64,000 nucleotides of DNA from CAMDGX01 sp031424895. Lineage in GTDB: Bacteria > Pseudomonadota > Alphaproteobacteria > Acetobacterales > Acetobacteraceae. Positions 26,118 to 36,075 of this stretch are shown here, piece by piece (the stretch's first letter is position 1; every line of letters starts with the position of its first letter). The stretch is from positions 1 through 64,000 of the forward strand of contig JANPIH010000172.1 in NCBI GenBank assembly GCA_031424895.1, written 5' to 3'. The notes under the pieces were generated by a model. It was not told where the DNA came from and made no database searches. It saw only the letters and a list, made by a program, of their open reading frames with translations. The position numbers were made by a program, and so were the translations under genes.

Positions 26118-26576
26118 TTACCCGTCTGCCCGCGGCACCCAGGGAATGCGCGAAAACGCCACCCCCTCCTCCGCCAGCGCCTCCGCCTCATCCGGCGCGG
26201 TTTCGCCATAGATCGCACGCGGTGCGGCGTCGCCCTTGTGGATCTTGCGTGCTTCCTCAGCGAAACTCCCGCCGACGTAGTCGCAGTTCTTCTCCACCTC
26301 CGCGCGCAGCTTCTGCAGCATCGCGCGGACCTCGTCGGGGATCTGCTGGGCGACGACAGCCGGTGTTGGCGCCGGGGCGCTCGGCAGCGCCGGATCGGCG
26401 GTGATGCGGCCTTTGCGCGGCACGTTGGGGGCCATGAGCGCACGAACCACCTTGGCGCTGCCGCAATGCGGGCATTCCAGGAGGTCGCGCTTCGCCTGCA
26501 GCTCGAAGCTGGCCGAACTATTGAACCAGCTGTCGAACTCATGGCCGTCGTTGCAGCGCAGCGTGTAGTGGATCAT
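26118..26576 (-). CDS. DUF1178 family protein
   Basis: A 152-residue cytoplasmic protein of unknown function, widespread in alphaproteobacteria. The N-terminus MIHYTLRCNDGHEFDSWFNS and the CPHCGSAKVVRALMAP pair are the family hallmarks; the two Cys regions could bind zinc. The C-terminal region has the conserved NCDYVGGSFAEEARKIHKGD and AIYGETAPDEAEAL segments. It is convergent with nudC and downstream of the GluRS-like gene on the same strand. Confidence 0.9.
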   Translation of the reverse strand: MIHYTLRCNDGHEFDSWFNSSASFELQAKRDLLECPHCGSAKVVRALMAPNVPRKGRITADPALPSAPAPTPAVVAQQIPDEVRAMLQKLRAEVEKNCDYVGGSFAEEARKIHKGDAAPRAIYGETAPDEAEALAEEGVAFSRIPWVPRADG

Positions 26577-26652
26577 CCGGCAGTCCGGGACAAAAGTTGC
26601 ATTCGAAGGAAGATGGATCCTGTTGGCATACGCGGCAAGAGGCTGTCAGACG

Positions 26653-27624
26653 CTAGGCTTCATCGTCCGACATCCGCGCCTCGGTGATCAGGTCGATCCC
26701 GCCACGCAACGCCAGCCACCGCGCCTCGTCCACCCCCGGCAGCATGTGGCGAACGGCCTCGAAGGGCGCGGTGGCCAAGGTGCCGCGGTTCTCGGCCAGC
26801 AGGTCGGCGATATCGGCGCGGGGTGCGGGCTGAGCGGCCATTGCGGCGAACCACGCGCGCAGCGCGGCTGGCGTCACGCCGTCCTGGCCGAGCGCATGCA
26901 GCGATTGGCCCAGCAGGCGTCGCCGGCCCTCGTCGATTGGCGCCGGTAGGTGGGTCAACACCCGTGCGCCGGTATCGGCGCCGAGGGCGGAAAGCACGTC
27001 GAGATGCAGCGCCGTCGCGGCGGCCAGCTCCGCGCCGCTGACGATGTGGGTGACGCCCAGCGCGGCATCGTCGGCGGCGAGCGCCAAGGCTGGGTCAATG
27101 CGACCGGCTTCGTCGCGCAGGATGGGGTCGGACAGGCTGGGCAGCGCGAACTCCATCCGCCCGGCGCGGGTGTCGGGCCAGGCGCGGACGCCGTCGGTCA
27201 GGCGGAAGCGCCAATGCGGAACCTTGCCGCCGGCCTCTGCGGCCGCGCGCTGCGCCGGGGTGAGTTTCAGCATGGCACGGTCGTAGCGAGGGATGCGGCC
27301 CTGGCGACGCTGGCGCTCGGCCTTGGCGCGCAATTCGTCGGGATGCTCGAAGCACGGATAGAGCCGCCCGCTTTCCTCCAGCCGCGCCGCGGCCGCCGCA
27401 TAGCGGTCGGCATGGTCGGCCCGGCGGAAGGTCTCGTCCCAGTCGAGCCCGAGCCAGGCAAGATCGGCCAGCGGATCGCCCTGGCGCGCGTTCGCGCTGT
27501 CGTCGAGTGCCAGCACGAACCGGCCGCCCAGCCGCCGCGCCTCGACCCAGGCGGCGTGCAGCAGGCGGGCACGGCCCAGCGGCAGCGCGCCGGCGGCGGG
27601 CAGGGCGGCGAGGAGCAGCGTCAC
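26653..27624 (-). CDS. Degenerate glutamyl-tRNA synthetase-like protein
   Basis: A 323-residue relative of class I GluRS / GluQRS. The fold is recognisable from RRLGGRFVLALDDSANARQG, WLGLDWDETFRRADHADRYA, LEESGRLYPCFEHPDELRAK and VTHIVSGAELAAATALHLDV. However, the HIGH-containing FAPSPTGxLHxG motif is replaced by ALPAAGALPLGRARL and the KMSKS-type KLSKR by DEGRRRLLGQ. Without both ATP-binding motifs, aminoacylation is unlikely. It may be a tRNA- or amino-acid-binding paralog. The start overlaps the upstream 135-residue protein gene by ATGA, so the two are probably partners. The alternative is a diverged GluQRS, which normally keeps both motifs. Confidence 0.75.
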   Translation of the reverse strand: MTLLLAALPAAGALPLGRARLLHAAWVEARRLGGRFVLALDDSANARQGDPLADLAWLGLDWDETFRRADHADRYAAAAARLEESGRLYPCFEHPDELRAKAERQRRQGRIPRYDRAMLKLTPAQRAAAEAGGKVPHWRFRLTDGVRAWPDTRAGRMEFALPSLSDPILRDEAGRIDPALALAADDAALGVTHIVSGAELAAATALHLDVLSALGADTGARVLTHLPAPIDEGRRRLLGQSLHALGQDGVTPAALRAWFAAMAAQPAPRADIADLLAENRGTLATAPFEAVRHMLPGVDEARWLALRGGIDLITEARMSDDEA

Positions 27625-28028
27625 GCTTCGTCTTCGAAGTCGCGGTCGCGGCGCGGGTCGACGTCATCGTCGCGGCGCGGATCCAGCGCCCGCCAGTCGC
27701 GGTCCTCGTCGTCGGCGGGATGGTCGGCGAAGTCGGACAACTCGGTGCCGGATTGCCAGCCGCCCTCCCCGGCATCCACCACCTCGGCGTTCTCGCCGTA
27801 GAGGAACCACAGCTCCAGCACCTTGCGCCCCTCCACGTCGGGCGTGCGGCACAGCTCGACTGAGTCGCGCACGTAGCGGCGCGCGAAGGCATTGGCGTGC
27901 ATCAGCGTGGGGAAACCGGCGATCTCCTCAACCACGTTGTCGCTGCTGTCCGCCGACAGGTCGAGGATGCGCACGCGCCAGCCCCCGGGCGGGGCGAAGA
28001 CATCGGCAACATCGATCTCGCGGTTCAT
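27621..28028 (-). CDS. Acidic hypothetical protein, coupled to the GluRS-like gene
   Basis: A 135-residue soluble protein of unrecognised family. The N-terminal 90 residues look globular (WRVRILDLSADSSDNVVEEI and a helix with ANAFARRYVRDSVELCR) and the last 40 are strongly acidic and low-complexity (DDEDRDW, then DPRRDDDVDPRRDRDFEDE). It lies 25 bp downstream of nadE and its stop overlaps the start of the GluRS-like gene. Confidence 0.7.
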   Translation of the reverse strand: MNREIDVADVFAPPGGWRVRILDLSADSSDNVVEEIAGFPTLMHANAFARRYVRDSVELCRTPDVEGRKVLELWFLYGENAEVVDAGEGGWQSGTELSDFADHPADDEDRDWRALDPRRDDDVDPRRDRDFEDEA

Positions 28029-28053
28029 GATATCTTCCGCTCGCTGCCGCGGG

Positions 28054-29718
28054 TCACGCGATCAAATTCGTAAAACCGTTGGTGATCGGATAGCGCCGAT
28101 CCCGTCCGAATGCCCGCGCCGTGATCTTCACCCCGGGCGGCGCCTGGCGGCGCTTGTATTCGGCGCGGTCGAGCAGCTTCCACACCCGCAGCACCGTCGC
28201 CCGGTCATGCCCTTCGGCCACCAGGGCATCCACGCTCCGTTCCCCCTCGACAAGGCCTTCGAGGATGGCGTCGAGCACCTCGTAGGGCGGCAGGCTGTCC
28301 TGGTCGGTCTGGTTCGGCCGCAGCTCCGCACTCGGCGGCTTGGTGATCACCCGCTCCGGCATTACCGCGCCGTCCGGGCCGAGCGCGCTCTTCGGTCGGG
28401 TCCCGTTGCGCCAGCGACACAGCTCGAACACGGTGGTCTTGTAGACGTCCTTCAGCACCGAATAGCCGCCGCACATGTCGCCGTAGAGCGTGGCATAGCC
28501 CACCGACATCTCGGATTTGTTGCCGGTGGTCAGCACCATGTGGCCCAGCTTGTTGGAGATCGCCATCAGGATCAGCCCGCGCGAGCGCGACTGGATGTTC
28601 TCCTCGGTGATGTCGGCCTGCCGCCCGGCAAACACAGGCGCCAACATGCCCTCGAACGCCGACATGGCGGGCTCGATCGACAAGCTGTCGCACGCAATGC
28701 CCAGCAGCCGCGCGCATTCCGCCGCGTCGTCCAGGCTGTCCTGGCTGGTGTAGGGGCTGGGCATCATGAAGGTGCGCACCATCTCCGGCCCCAGCGCATC
28801 GACCGCCACGGCCGCTGAGATCGCCGAATCGATGCCGCCCGACAGCCCCAGGATCACGCCGGGGAAGCGGTTCTTCAGCACATAGTCGCGCAGCCCCAGC
28901 ATCATGCTGCGATAGATGGATTCCAACCGCCCGGGTTCCGGCGCCAAGGGCTGCGGCGCGCACACCAGGTGGTCGCCCTCTCGTCGCCATTCGGTCAGCG
29001 TGAGGGCTTCCTCGAAATGCGGCATCTGAACCGCCAGCGAGCGGTCCGGATTCAGCACGAAGCTCGCCCCCTCGAACACCAGCTCGTCCTGCCCGCACAC
29101 CTGGGCGCAGAATACGAACGGCAGCCCGGTTTCCACCACCCGGTTCACCGCCAGCGCGATGCGCTTCTCGTGCTTGTCGACCTCATAGGGGCTGCCGTTC
29201 ACCGACAACAGGATCTCCGCCCCGCTCTCCGCCAGCGTCTCCGCGCAGGCCGGAAACCACCAGTCCTCGCAGATCAACAGCCCGATGCGAAAGCCGCGGA
29301 ACGGCACCGGCCCCGGCGCCGGCCCCTGGTCGAACACCCGCTTGTCGTCGAACACGCCATAGTTCGGCAGCTCGTGCTTGGCCCGCCGCGCCACCACGCG
29401 CCCGCCATCCAGCAGGAACGCACCGTTGTACAGCTTGTCGGCATCGGCCCATGGCCCGCCCACGATCAGCCCCGGCCCACCATCGGCGGTATCGGCGGCC
29501 AATTGTTGCAACACCTCCTCGCACGCCGCGACGAAGGCCGGTTTCAGCACCAGGTCCTCGGCCGGATACCCGGCGATCGAGAATTCGGGCGTGACCACAA
29601 GGTCTGCGCCCAGCCGCGCCGCCTCGGCGCGCGCGCGCCGAATATTGGCCAGGTTATGGACAACCTGGCCTTCGTGCGGGTTCAGCTGGGCAAGCGCGAT
29701 ACGGAGCGTGTCGGACAT
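28054..29718 (-). CDS. nadE: Glutamine-dependent NAD+ synthetase
   Basis: Last step of NAD synthesis, amidating deamido-NAD with ammonia from glutamine. The 554-residue product has an N-terminal nitrilase-type glutaminase domain with the Glu-Lys-Cys triad in VTPEFSIAGYPAEDL, RAKHELPNYGVFDDKRVF and LLICEDWWFP. The C-terminal synthetase domain has the SGGxDS loop in LGLSGGIDSAISAAVAV and TTGNKSEMSVGYATLYGD. Length is typical for the two-domain form. Confidence 0.95.
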   Translation of the reverse strand: MSDTLRIALAQLNPHEGQVVHNLANIRRARAEAARLGADLVVTPEFSIAGYPAEDLVLKPAFVAACEEVLQQLAADTADGGPGLIVGGPWADADKLYNGAFLLDGGRVVARRAKHELPNYGVFDDKRVFDQGPAPGPVPFRGFRIGLLICEDWWFPACAETLAESGAEILLSVNGSPYEVDKHEKRIALAVNRVVETGLPFVFCAQVCGQDELVFEGASFVLNPDRSLAVQMPHFEEALTLTEWRREGDHLVCAPQPLAPEPGRLESIYRSMMLGLRDYVLKNRFPGVILGLSGGIDSAISAAVAVDALGPEMVRTFMMPSPYTSQDSLDDAAECARLLGIACDSLSIEPAMSAFEGMLAPVFAGRQADITEENIQSRSRGLILMAISNKLGHMVLTTGNKSEMSVGYATLYGDMCGGYSVLKDVYKTTVFELCRWRNGTRPKSALGPDGAVMPERVITKPPSAELRPNQTDQDSLPPYEVLDAILEGLVEGERSVDALVAEGHDRATVLRVWKLLDRAEYKRRQAPPGVKITARAFGRDRRYPITNGFTNLIA

Positions 29719-29746
29719 GCGTGCACGCTAGAGGCAGTGGGCCCAG

Positions 29747-29788
29747 GGTTCAACTCGACGGGTTCAACTCGACGAGTTCAACTCGACA
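29747..29788. repeat. 14-bp tandem repeat, three units
   Basis: Three units of GGTTCAACTCGACG (third with 2 changes), between secB and nadE. On the gene-sense (minus) strand the unit reads CGTCGAGTTGAACC and carries a TGA in every unit, hence in all three frames. It is flanked by TGGGCCCA on both sides. See the similar array at 11961. Confidence 0.85.
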
Positions 29789-29814
29789 GATTGGACACTG
29801 GGCCCATCCGCCCG

Positions 29815-30312
29815 TCAGGCCATGGCCGGCGGGGTGGCGCCGGCCTGTTGGCGGCGGTTCTGCCACAGCGCCAGGAAGTCGATCGGCTGCACCAGCACCG
29901 GCGGGAAACCGCCATCGCGGGTGATGTCGGCCAGAATGTTGCGTGCGAACGGGAACAGGATGCGCGGGCACTCCACCAGCAGCACCGGCTCCACCGTCTC
30001 CGCCGGCAGGCCGTTCAGCGTGAACACCCCGGCATAGGCCAACTCTGCCAGGAACACCCGGCTCTCGCCAGCCGGGGCATTGGGATCATGCGCCTCGGCG
30101 CGGATCTGCAACGTCACCTCGAACACCTCCTGCCCCTCGGTTACCCGGCGGGCCTGGACGTCGAGGTTGATGTCCACGCGCGGTGCCGCGCGCAGCGTGG
30201 TGAAGATCGCCGGCGCACCAGGAACCTCGAAGGACAGGTCCTTGATGTACTGGATGTTCACCACCAGCGGGGGAACCTGCTGGGCGCCGTTGGCGGCTGG
30301 GGTGTCCGACAT
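29815..30312 (-). CDS. secB: Protein-export chaperone SecB
   Basis: A tetrameric chaperone that keeps preproteins unfolded and hands them to SecA. The 165-residue product contains VVNIQYIKDLSFEVPGAP, the conserved LAYAGVFTLNGLP, LVECPRILFPFARNILADIT and a GGFPPVLVQPIDFLALW tail. The ATG at 30312 is preceded by GGAG and preferred over an upstream ATG at 30324. It lies upstream of nadE. Confidence 0.95.
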   Translation of the reverse strand: MSDTPAANGAQQVPPLVVNIQYIKDLSFEVPGAPAIFTTLRAAPRVDINLDVQARRVTEGQEVFEVTLQIRAEAHDPNAPAGESRVFLAELAYAGVFTLNGLPAETVEPVLLVECPRILFPFARNILADITRDGGFPPVLVQPIDFLALWQNRRQQAGATPPAMA

Positions 30313-30402
30313 GATCTTCTCCATGAACGAGCGAAGGCCCGGGAATGAGCGTCGGCGGGGGCGGTAGCACAGCGGCGAGGCCGGCGGAAGGCGCGCGCGC
30401 CG

Positions 30403-31302
30403 CTATGCCGCCAGCCGCTTCTCCACGTCCGCCGGCGACATGCGCACCAGCTTCTCGTAGTCGGTCAACAGCGTCTCGGTGATCTGCCCGGGCGTGAACA
30501 TCGTGCCCGCGATCTCGCGCACCGGCGTCACCTCCGCCCCGGTGCCCACCACCATCACCTCGCTGGCACGCGCGATCTCCTCCGGGAGGATCACCCGCTC
30601 CACCACCTTGATCTGGTTCACCCGCGCCAGCGCCATCACGGTGCGCCGCGTGATCCCATCCAGGAAGCAGTCGGGGATCGGCGTATGCAGCTCCCCGTCA
30701 AACACAAAGAACACGTTCGCCCCGGTCGCCTCCGCCACCCGCCCGCGCCAGTCCAGCATCAGCGCATCCTGAAACCCCTTGGCCTCGGCGGCGTGCTTGG
30801 ACAAAGTGCCGATCATGTAAAGCCCCGCGGCCTTGGACCCCGTCGGCGCCGTCTCGGGATGCGGCCGGCGCCACTCCGCCATGTCCAGGCGGATGCCCTT
30901 CATCCGGTCGGCGAACATCGCCGGCCAGGCCCAGGTGGCGATCGCGACATGAATCTTCGAGTTCTGCGCGGAAACCGCCATCATTTCGGAGCCACGCCAC
31001 GCTATGGGGCGCACATACGCATCGGTTTGCCCGTTGGCAGCCAGAACCTGCTTGCACGCGGCGTCGATCTCGTCGGCCGTCCATGGAATCTCGAAGCCCA
31101 GCAGCCTGGCGGAACCATGGAAGCGCTCGGTATGCTCGCGCAGCTTGAAGATGTTCCCGGCATATGCCCTCTCGCCTTCGAACACCCCGCTGGCGTAGTG
31201 AAGGCCGTGCGACAGTACATGCAGCTTGGCGTCGCGCCACGGCACCAGGGCACCGTCGTACCAGATGAAGCCATCCCTATCGTCGAAAGGAACCAGCGCC
31301 AT
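30403..31302 (-). CDS. ilvE: Branched-chain amino acid aminotransferase
   Basis: PLP-dependent transamination in Leu, Ile and Val synthesis and breakdown. The 299-residue fold-type IV enzyme has FEGERAYAGNIFKLREHTER, RPIAWRG, the PLP-lysine region TGSKAAGLYMIGTL (Lys in GSKA), the Glu-containing GRVAEATGANVFFVFD and the PLP-phosphate loop VVGTGAEVTPV. The ATG at 31302 follows GGAG. It is divergent from petP across 83 bp. Confidence 0.93.
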   Translation of the reverse strand: MALVPFDDRDGFIWYDGALVPWRDAKLHVLSHGLHYASGVFEGERAYAGNIFKLREHTERFHGSARLLGFEIPWTADEIDAACKQVLAANGQTDAYVRPIAWRGSEMMAVSAQNSKIHVAIATWAWPAMFADRMKGIRLDMAEWRRPHPETAPTGSKAAGLYMIGTLSKHAAEAKGFQDALMLDWRGRVAEATGANVFFVFDGELHTPIPDCFLDGITRRTVMALARVNQIKVVERVILPEEIARASEVMVVGTGAEVTPVREIAGTMFTPGQITETLLTDYEKLVRMSPADVEKRLAA

Positions 31303-31385
31303 GGACCCACTCTCCCGCAAGATTGTTGCTCTATGGGCCACGACGCTATAATCCTCGACAACCTACGTCAACATTCCTGCCGTAA

Positions 31386-31943
31386 ATGCGAGGTATGCCA
31401 GATATGCCCGACGTGAAGGGCGAACTGCGCCCCGCCGATGGCCGCTCCCCCGAAGGCCGGGCCGCGCCGGCCGCAGGCGCGAACCTGCTGTTCCTTCGCG
31501 AGGAGGAGCTCCGCGCCGCGCAGGACCTGCTGTTCTTCGCCTACCGCGACTTCACCCGCGCCGCCGACGAGGTTCTGGAAGGCCTCGGCATGGGCCGCGC
31601 CCACCACCGCGCGCTGCACTACATCGGCCGCAACCCGCGCATCCCGGTCTCCGAACTGCTGGCCATTCTGCGCATCACCAAACAGAGCCTCGCCCGCGTG
31701 CTGAACATGTTGGTCGAAGAAGGCTTCGTCACCCAGCAACAGGGCCAGGTCGACCGCCGCCAGCGCCTGCTGACCCTCACCGACAAGGGCCTGGCCCTGG
31801 AGCGCCAGCTCTTCGAACGACAGCGTGAACGCCTTGCCGGCGCCTATCGCGAGGCCGGCGCCGGCGCCGTCGATGGCTTCCGCCGCGTCATGCGCAGTAT
31901 CATGGACGACGACGCCCGCGCCTATCTCGACCGGAGAGGCTGA
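31386..31943 (+). CDS. petP: MarR family transcriptional regulator, PetP type
   Basis: A 185-residue winged-helix DNA-binding protein. The MarR core has LRAAQDLLFFAYRDFTRAAD, the recognition-helix area LLAILRITKQSLARVLNMLV and the wing QQQGQVDRRQRLLTLTDKG. The pairing with an adjacent OmpR-type regulator matches petP-petR of Rhodobacter capsulatus, linked there to cytochrome bc1 gene expression. ATGs at 31386, 31395 and 31404 are all possible starts. No pet structural genes are nearby. Confidence 0.85.
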   Translation: MRGMPDMPDVKGELRPADGRSPEGRAAPAAGANLLFLREEELRAAQDLLFFAYRDFTRAADEVLEGLGMGRAHHRALHYIGRNPRIPVSELLAILRITKQSLARVLNMLVEEGFVTQQQGQVDRRQRLLTLTDKGLALERQLFERQRERLAGAYREAGAGAVDGFRRVMRSIMDDDARAYLDRRG

Positions 31944-31944
31944 C

Positions 31945-32646
31945 ATGCCGGAGGAAGCGCTCGTCCTGGTGGTCGATGACGACGCACGCCTGCGGGCCCT
32001 GCTGTCGCGCTACCTCCAGGAGAACGGGTTCCGCGTCAGCACGGCCGAGAACGCCGCCGAAGCGCGCGACCGCCTCCAATTCCTCCAACCCGACCTCATC
32101 GTCATGGACGTGATGATGCCCGGCGAAACCGGCCTCGAACTCACCGAGGCGCATCGCCGCGACAACGCCGTCACCCCCATCCTGCTGCTCACCGCCCGTG
32201 GCGCCCCGGAAGACCGCATCGCCGGCTTCGAGGCTGGGGCCGACGACTACCTGCCCAAGCCCTTCGACCCGCGCGAACTGGTGCTGCGCATCCGCGCCCT
32301 GCTGCGCCGCGCCGCCCCTCCTGCCCCGCCGCCCGAGGCGCCGACCGGCCCGCTTGCCCTCGGTCCGCTGCACTTCGACCGCGCTCGCGGCGAGCTGCGC
32401 GGCCCCGCCGGCCAGGTCCGCCTAACCGGTGGCGAGGTCGCCCTGCTCGCAGCCCTGGCCGCCCGCCCCAATGAGGTTCTCACCCGCGAGGATATCGCCG
32501 CCGCCCTCGAAATGGACGAGGCCGGCGAGCGCGCCATCGACGTCCAGGTTACCCGCCTGCGCCGCAAGATCGAGGCGGACCCGCGCGAGCCACGCTTCCT
32601 GCACACCGTGCGCGGCCGCGGCTACATCCTGAAGCCAGGGTACTGA
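31945..32646 (+). CDS. petR: OmpR-type response regulator, PetR-like
   Basis: A 233-residue response regulator. The receiver domain (about 5-120) has the acidic pair in LVVDDDARLRALL, the phospho-acceptor Asp in LIVMDVMMPGE, the Thr/Ala segment LLLTARG and Lys in YLPKPFDPRELVLRIRALL. The winged-helix domain (about 135-230) ends RAIDVQVTRLRRKIEADP and TVRGRGYILKPG. It starts one base after the petP stop, in an operon with the kinase that follows. Confidence 0.92.
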   Translation: MPEEALVLVVDDDARLRALLSRYLQENGFRVSTAENAAEARDRLQFLQPDLIVMDVMMPGETGLELTEAHRRDNAVTPILLLTARGAPEDRIAGFEAGADDYLPKPFDPRELVLRIRALLRRAAPPAPPPEAPTGPLALGPLHFDRARGELRGPAGQVRLTGGEVALLAALAARPNEVLTREDIAAALEMDEAGERAIDVQVTRLRRKIEADPREPRFLHTVRGRGYILKPGY

Positions 32647-32647
32647 A

Positions 32648-33982
<1,335 letters not shown>

Positions 33983-34081
33983 CGCAATATCGGATCAGCC
34001 TGGATCGTATCCTGGCGCTTCGAAGCAGTTGGCGCGTGCGGCTGGGGTGAAGATGTCGATAATAAATACTATAACGTATTA

Positions 34082-34274
34082 TACCAACCGACCAAATGAC
34101 TGACCCATGAAGACAGAAAAGGCCATGGCTTTGCCCTGGACCCACCAAGGGCCGGCGGCCCTTGGAACCCCATTCATTTTCAATGAGTTGAGGTCCAGGG
34201 GCTCCGCCCCGGGCGGGTCTGGGCAGAGCCCAGCTTTAACTTCGGTATAGGTCGATCATTCGGCCCTTTGGAAT
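34082..34274. mobile_element. MITE-like element A, copy 1
   Basis: About 193 bp with terminal inverted repeats: left TACCAACCGACCAAATGACT, right end (reverse complement) starting TTCCAAAGGGCCGAATGATC. The interior is a chain of small GC hairpins (CCAAGGGCC / GGCCCTTGG and TGGGC / GCCCA) and encodes nothing. It is nearly identical to the element at 56433. With the fragment after it, it explains most of the 504-bp gap 33983-34486; the first 100 bp of the gap shows no feature. Confidence 0.75.
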
Positions 34275-34281
34275 TACAATA

Positions 34282-34372
34282 GGATAAGGTCCAGGGGCTT
34301 GGCCCCTGGCGGGTTTGGGCAGAGCCCAACCTTGCTTTCGTTGTATGGGTTGAAGTCAACGAGGGCTAGTAT
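34282..34372. mobile_element. Fragment of MITE-like element B
   Basis: Matches the reverse complement of one end of the element at 56187: GGTCCAGGGGCTTGGCCC, then GGGTTTGGGCAGAGCCCAA and a terminus GTCAACGAGGGCTAGTAT, comparable with GTTGAATTTGAC and ACCAACCCTCG there. The middle of the parent element is missing. It directly follows element A copy 1. Confidence 0.6.
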
Positions 34373-34436
34373 TACAAACAAGACTGTTTTTATTAGCAAA
34401 GAATAAACACGCTCGCTCTCCCTGGTGAATGCAAAC

Positions 34437-34464
34437 GGGCCGCCGGGGTTTCCCTCGGCGGCCC
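34437..34464. terminator. Strong GC hairpin downstream of the IgGFc/PEP-CTERM gene
   Basis: GGGCCGCCG / CGGCGGCCC is a perfect 9-bp stem around a 10-nt loop. On the + strand it is followed by GCGCTTTT, on the minus strand by GTTTGC. It is well placed to end the minus-strand gene at 34487. Confidence 0.65.
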
Positions 34465-34486
34465 GCGCTTTTGGCGACGAGTGGGT

Positions 34487-35824
34487 TCAGCGGCGGCGGC
34501 GGGCGGCGGCGAGGCCGAGCAGGCTGACGCCGAAGAGGGCCAGGGTGGCCGGCTCCGGGGTGGAGGTCGGCGGCGAGATACCGGGGGCGAAGGTGGCGCC
34601 GCCATAGGTGAAGTAGCTGTCGAACGAGCTGCCACCGCCCAGCATCACCTGGAATGGGTTACCGGCGGTCAGGTTGAACAGGCCGTTCGGCAGGGTAACG
34701 TGGCAGCGGCTGTATGGGGTGCCGGCGATCGGTGTGCAGCCCGAGGTGTTGACCGCGACGTTGTCGAGCTTCAAGGATGCGAGGTCGGTGGTGTTGATCA
34801 CGATCGACGCCCAGTCGGTGGCGAAGTCCTGGGAGCCCGAGGGGGTGGCGAGGCGATAATCGGCCAACCACGTGTCGCTTCCTGGCACCAGCGACATTGC
34901 CGGATCGGTAAGGGCGCCATTGCCCGCGCCGGTCAGGTACTGCGCGACCATGATCGCGTTGCTGCCCTCGATCGAGGCGCCGGTGTTCTGGGCCACCTGG
35001 AATTCGTGGAACTGGCCCTTGTTGATGGTGGCGACGACAACGCCGTTCACCTTCACCTGCGTGGCATCCACGGTAGCGATGACGCGGACGAGGTCGGTCT
35101 TGGTCTGCGATACGCTGGCGGCCTGGGAGGCAGAGATCGCGTAGTTCTTGGATAGCTTGTCGGTGGGGATCATCTGCTCCAGCAGCGTGTCGCAGGCGGT
35201 CACACCCAACGGCACCTGGGTGCATTCATGTCCGCCGAACACGGCCACAGGCGCGCTGGCCACCACCGAGGAGCCGGTCAGGTTGGTGGAGCCGCCGGCG
35301 TATTTGTAGGTCTGACCGGCATTCAACGTGACGTTGATAGGGGCGCCACCGCTGGGGGTGAAGGTCACGTTGGTGGCGTTGGCGGTGGCATGGATCGCCA
35401 CTTGGCTGCCTTCGCCGAAGCCGCCGCCCTGGCTGGCAACTATGTAGTTCGTGCCGAGTGCCGCGCTGTCCAACAGGTAGGTCATGTCGGTGGTGGCCGG
35501 GGCGCGGTTGACGAAGTAGCCGGCGATCGCATTGGCCGAATTGACATTGAAGCCGGTGTTGAGCGTGCCGGTGCCGGATTGCTGGTAGATGTTGGAGATC
35601 GGCAGGTTGAAGAAACCCTGGGCGTTCAGGGTCACTGTCTGATTGAAGCCGGCGAGGTTGCTGACCGTTGCCTGTTGGCTGGCATTCCCAAACAGGAACA
35701 CCGACGAATTGGCCGCGCCACCGACCGCATTGCGATTGAAGTCGAAGAACAGGTCGAAGGCGTGGGCCGTGCTGGCCGTAGCGGCTCCCACGAGGGCCAA
35801 GGCAGCGATTCGAGCCAGTTTCAT
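34487..35824 (-). CDS. IgGFc-binding-like secreted protein with PEP-CTERM signal
   Basis: A 445-residue exported protein. The signal peptide MKLARIAALALVGAATASTA is followed by a beta-rich region like the IgGFc-binding/mucin-like N-terminal family (VVASAPVAVFGGHECTQVP, ACDTLLEQMIPTDKLSKNY and NAIMVAQYLTGAG), and a C-terminal PEP-CTERM anchor (TPEPATLALFGVSLLGLAAA then RRRR). Probably a surface or matrix protein awaiting exosortase processing; no exosortase gene is in the window. The 251 bp upstream (35825-36075) is relatively AT-rich and probably holds the promoter, but no box was identified with confidence. Confidence 0.85.
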   Translation of the reverse strand: MKLARIAALALVGAATASTAHAFDLFFDFNRNAVGGAANSSVFLFGNASQQATVSNLAGFNQTVTLNAQGFFNLPISNIYQQSGTGTLNTGFNVNSANAIAGYFVNRAPATTDMTYLLDSAALGTNYIVASQGGGFGEGSQVAIHATANATNVTFTPSGGAPINVTLNAGQTYKYAGGSTNLTGSSVVASAPVAVFGGHECTQVPLGVTACDTLLEQMIPTDKLSKNYAISASQAASVSQTKTDLVRVIATVDATQVKVNGVVVATINKGQFHEFQVAQNTGASIEGSNAIMVAQYLTGAGNGALTDPAMSLVPGSDTWLADYRLATPSGSQDFATDWASIVINTTDLASLKLDNVAVNTSGCTPIAGTPYSRCHVTLPNGLFNLTAGNPFQVMLGGGSSFDSYFTYGGATFAPGISPPTSTPEPATLALFGVSLLGLAAARRRR

Positions 35825-36075
35825 CGTCTATCTCCCAACCAGGCGCACGGAGGCGCATGAATGGTTACGGAGACAGCAATAACTGTGCCATTTTCTGATC
35901 GCGTTTTAAAACAAATGCTTACGCGCGCAGTGTGCCGCGGGCTTGGCGAGCCTGTAAGGTTTGCCGACTCATTTAGCCCTGGTTTGCGGCCACCGGTCGA
36001 AAAACCGTCGCGATTCTTTACAATGGAATGCACCGCTGAGGCGAGGGCAAGGGCGAGGGGGTGGGTCGATGCGGC

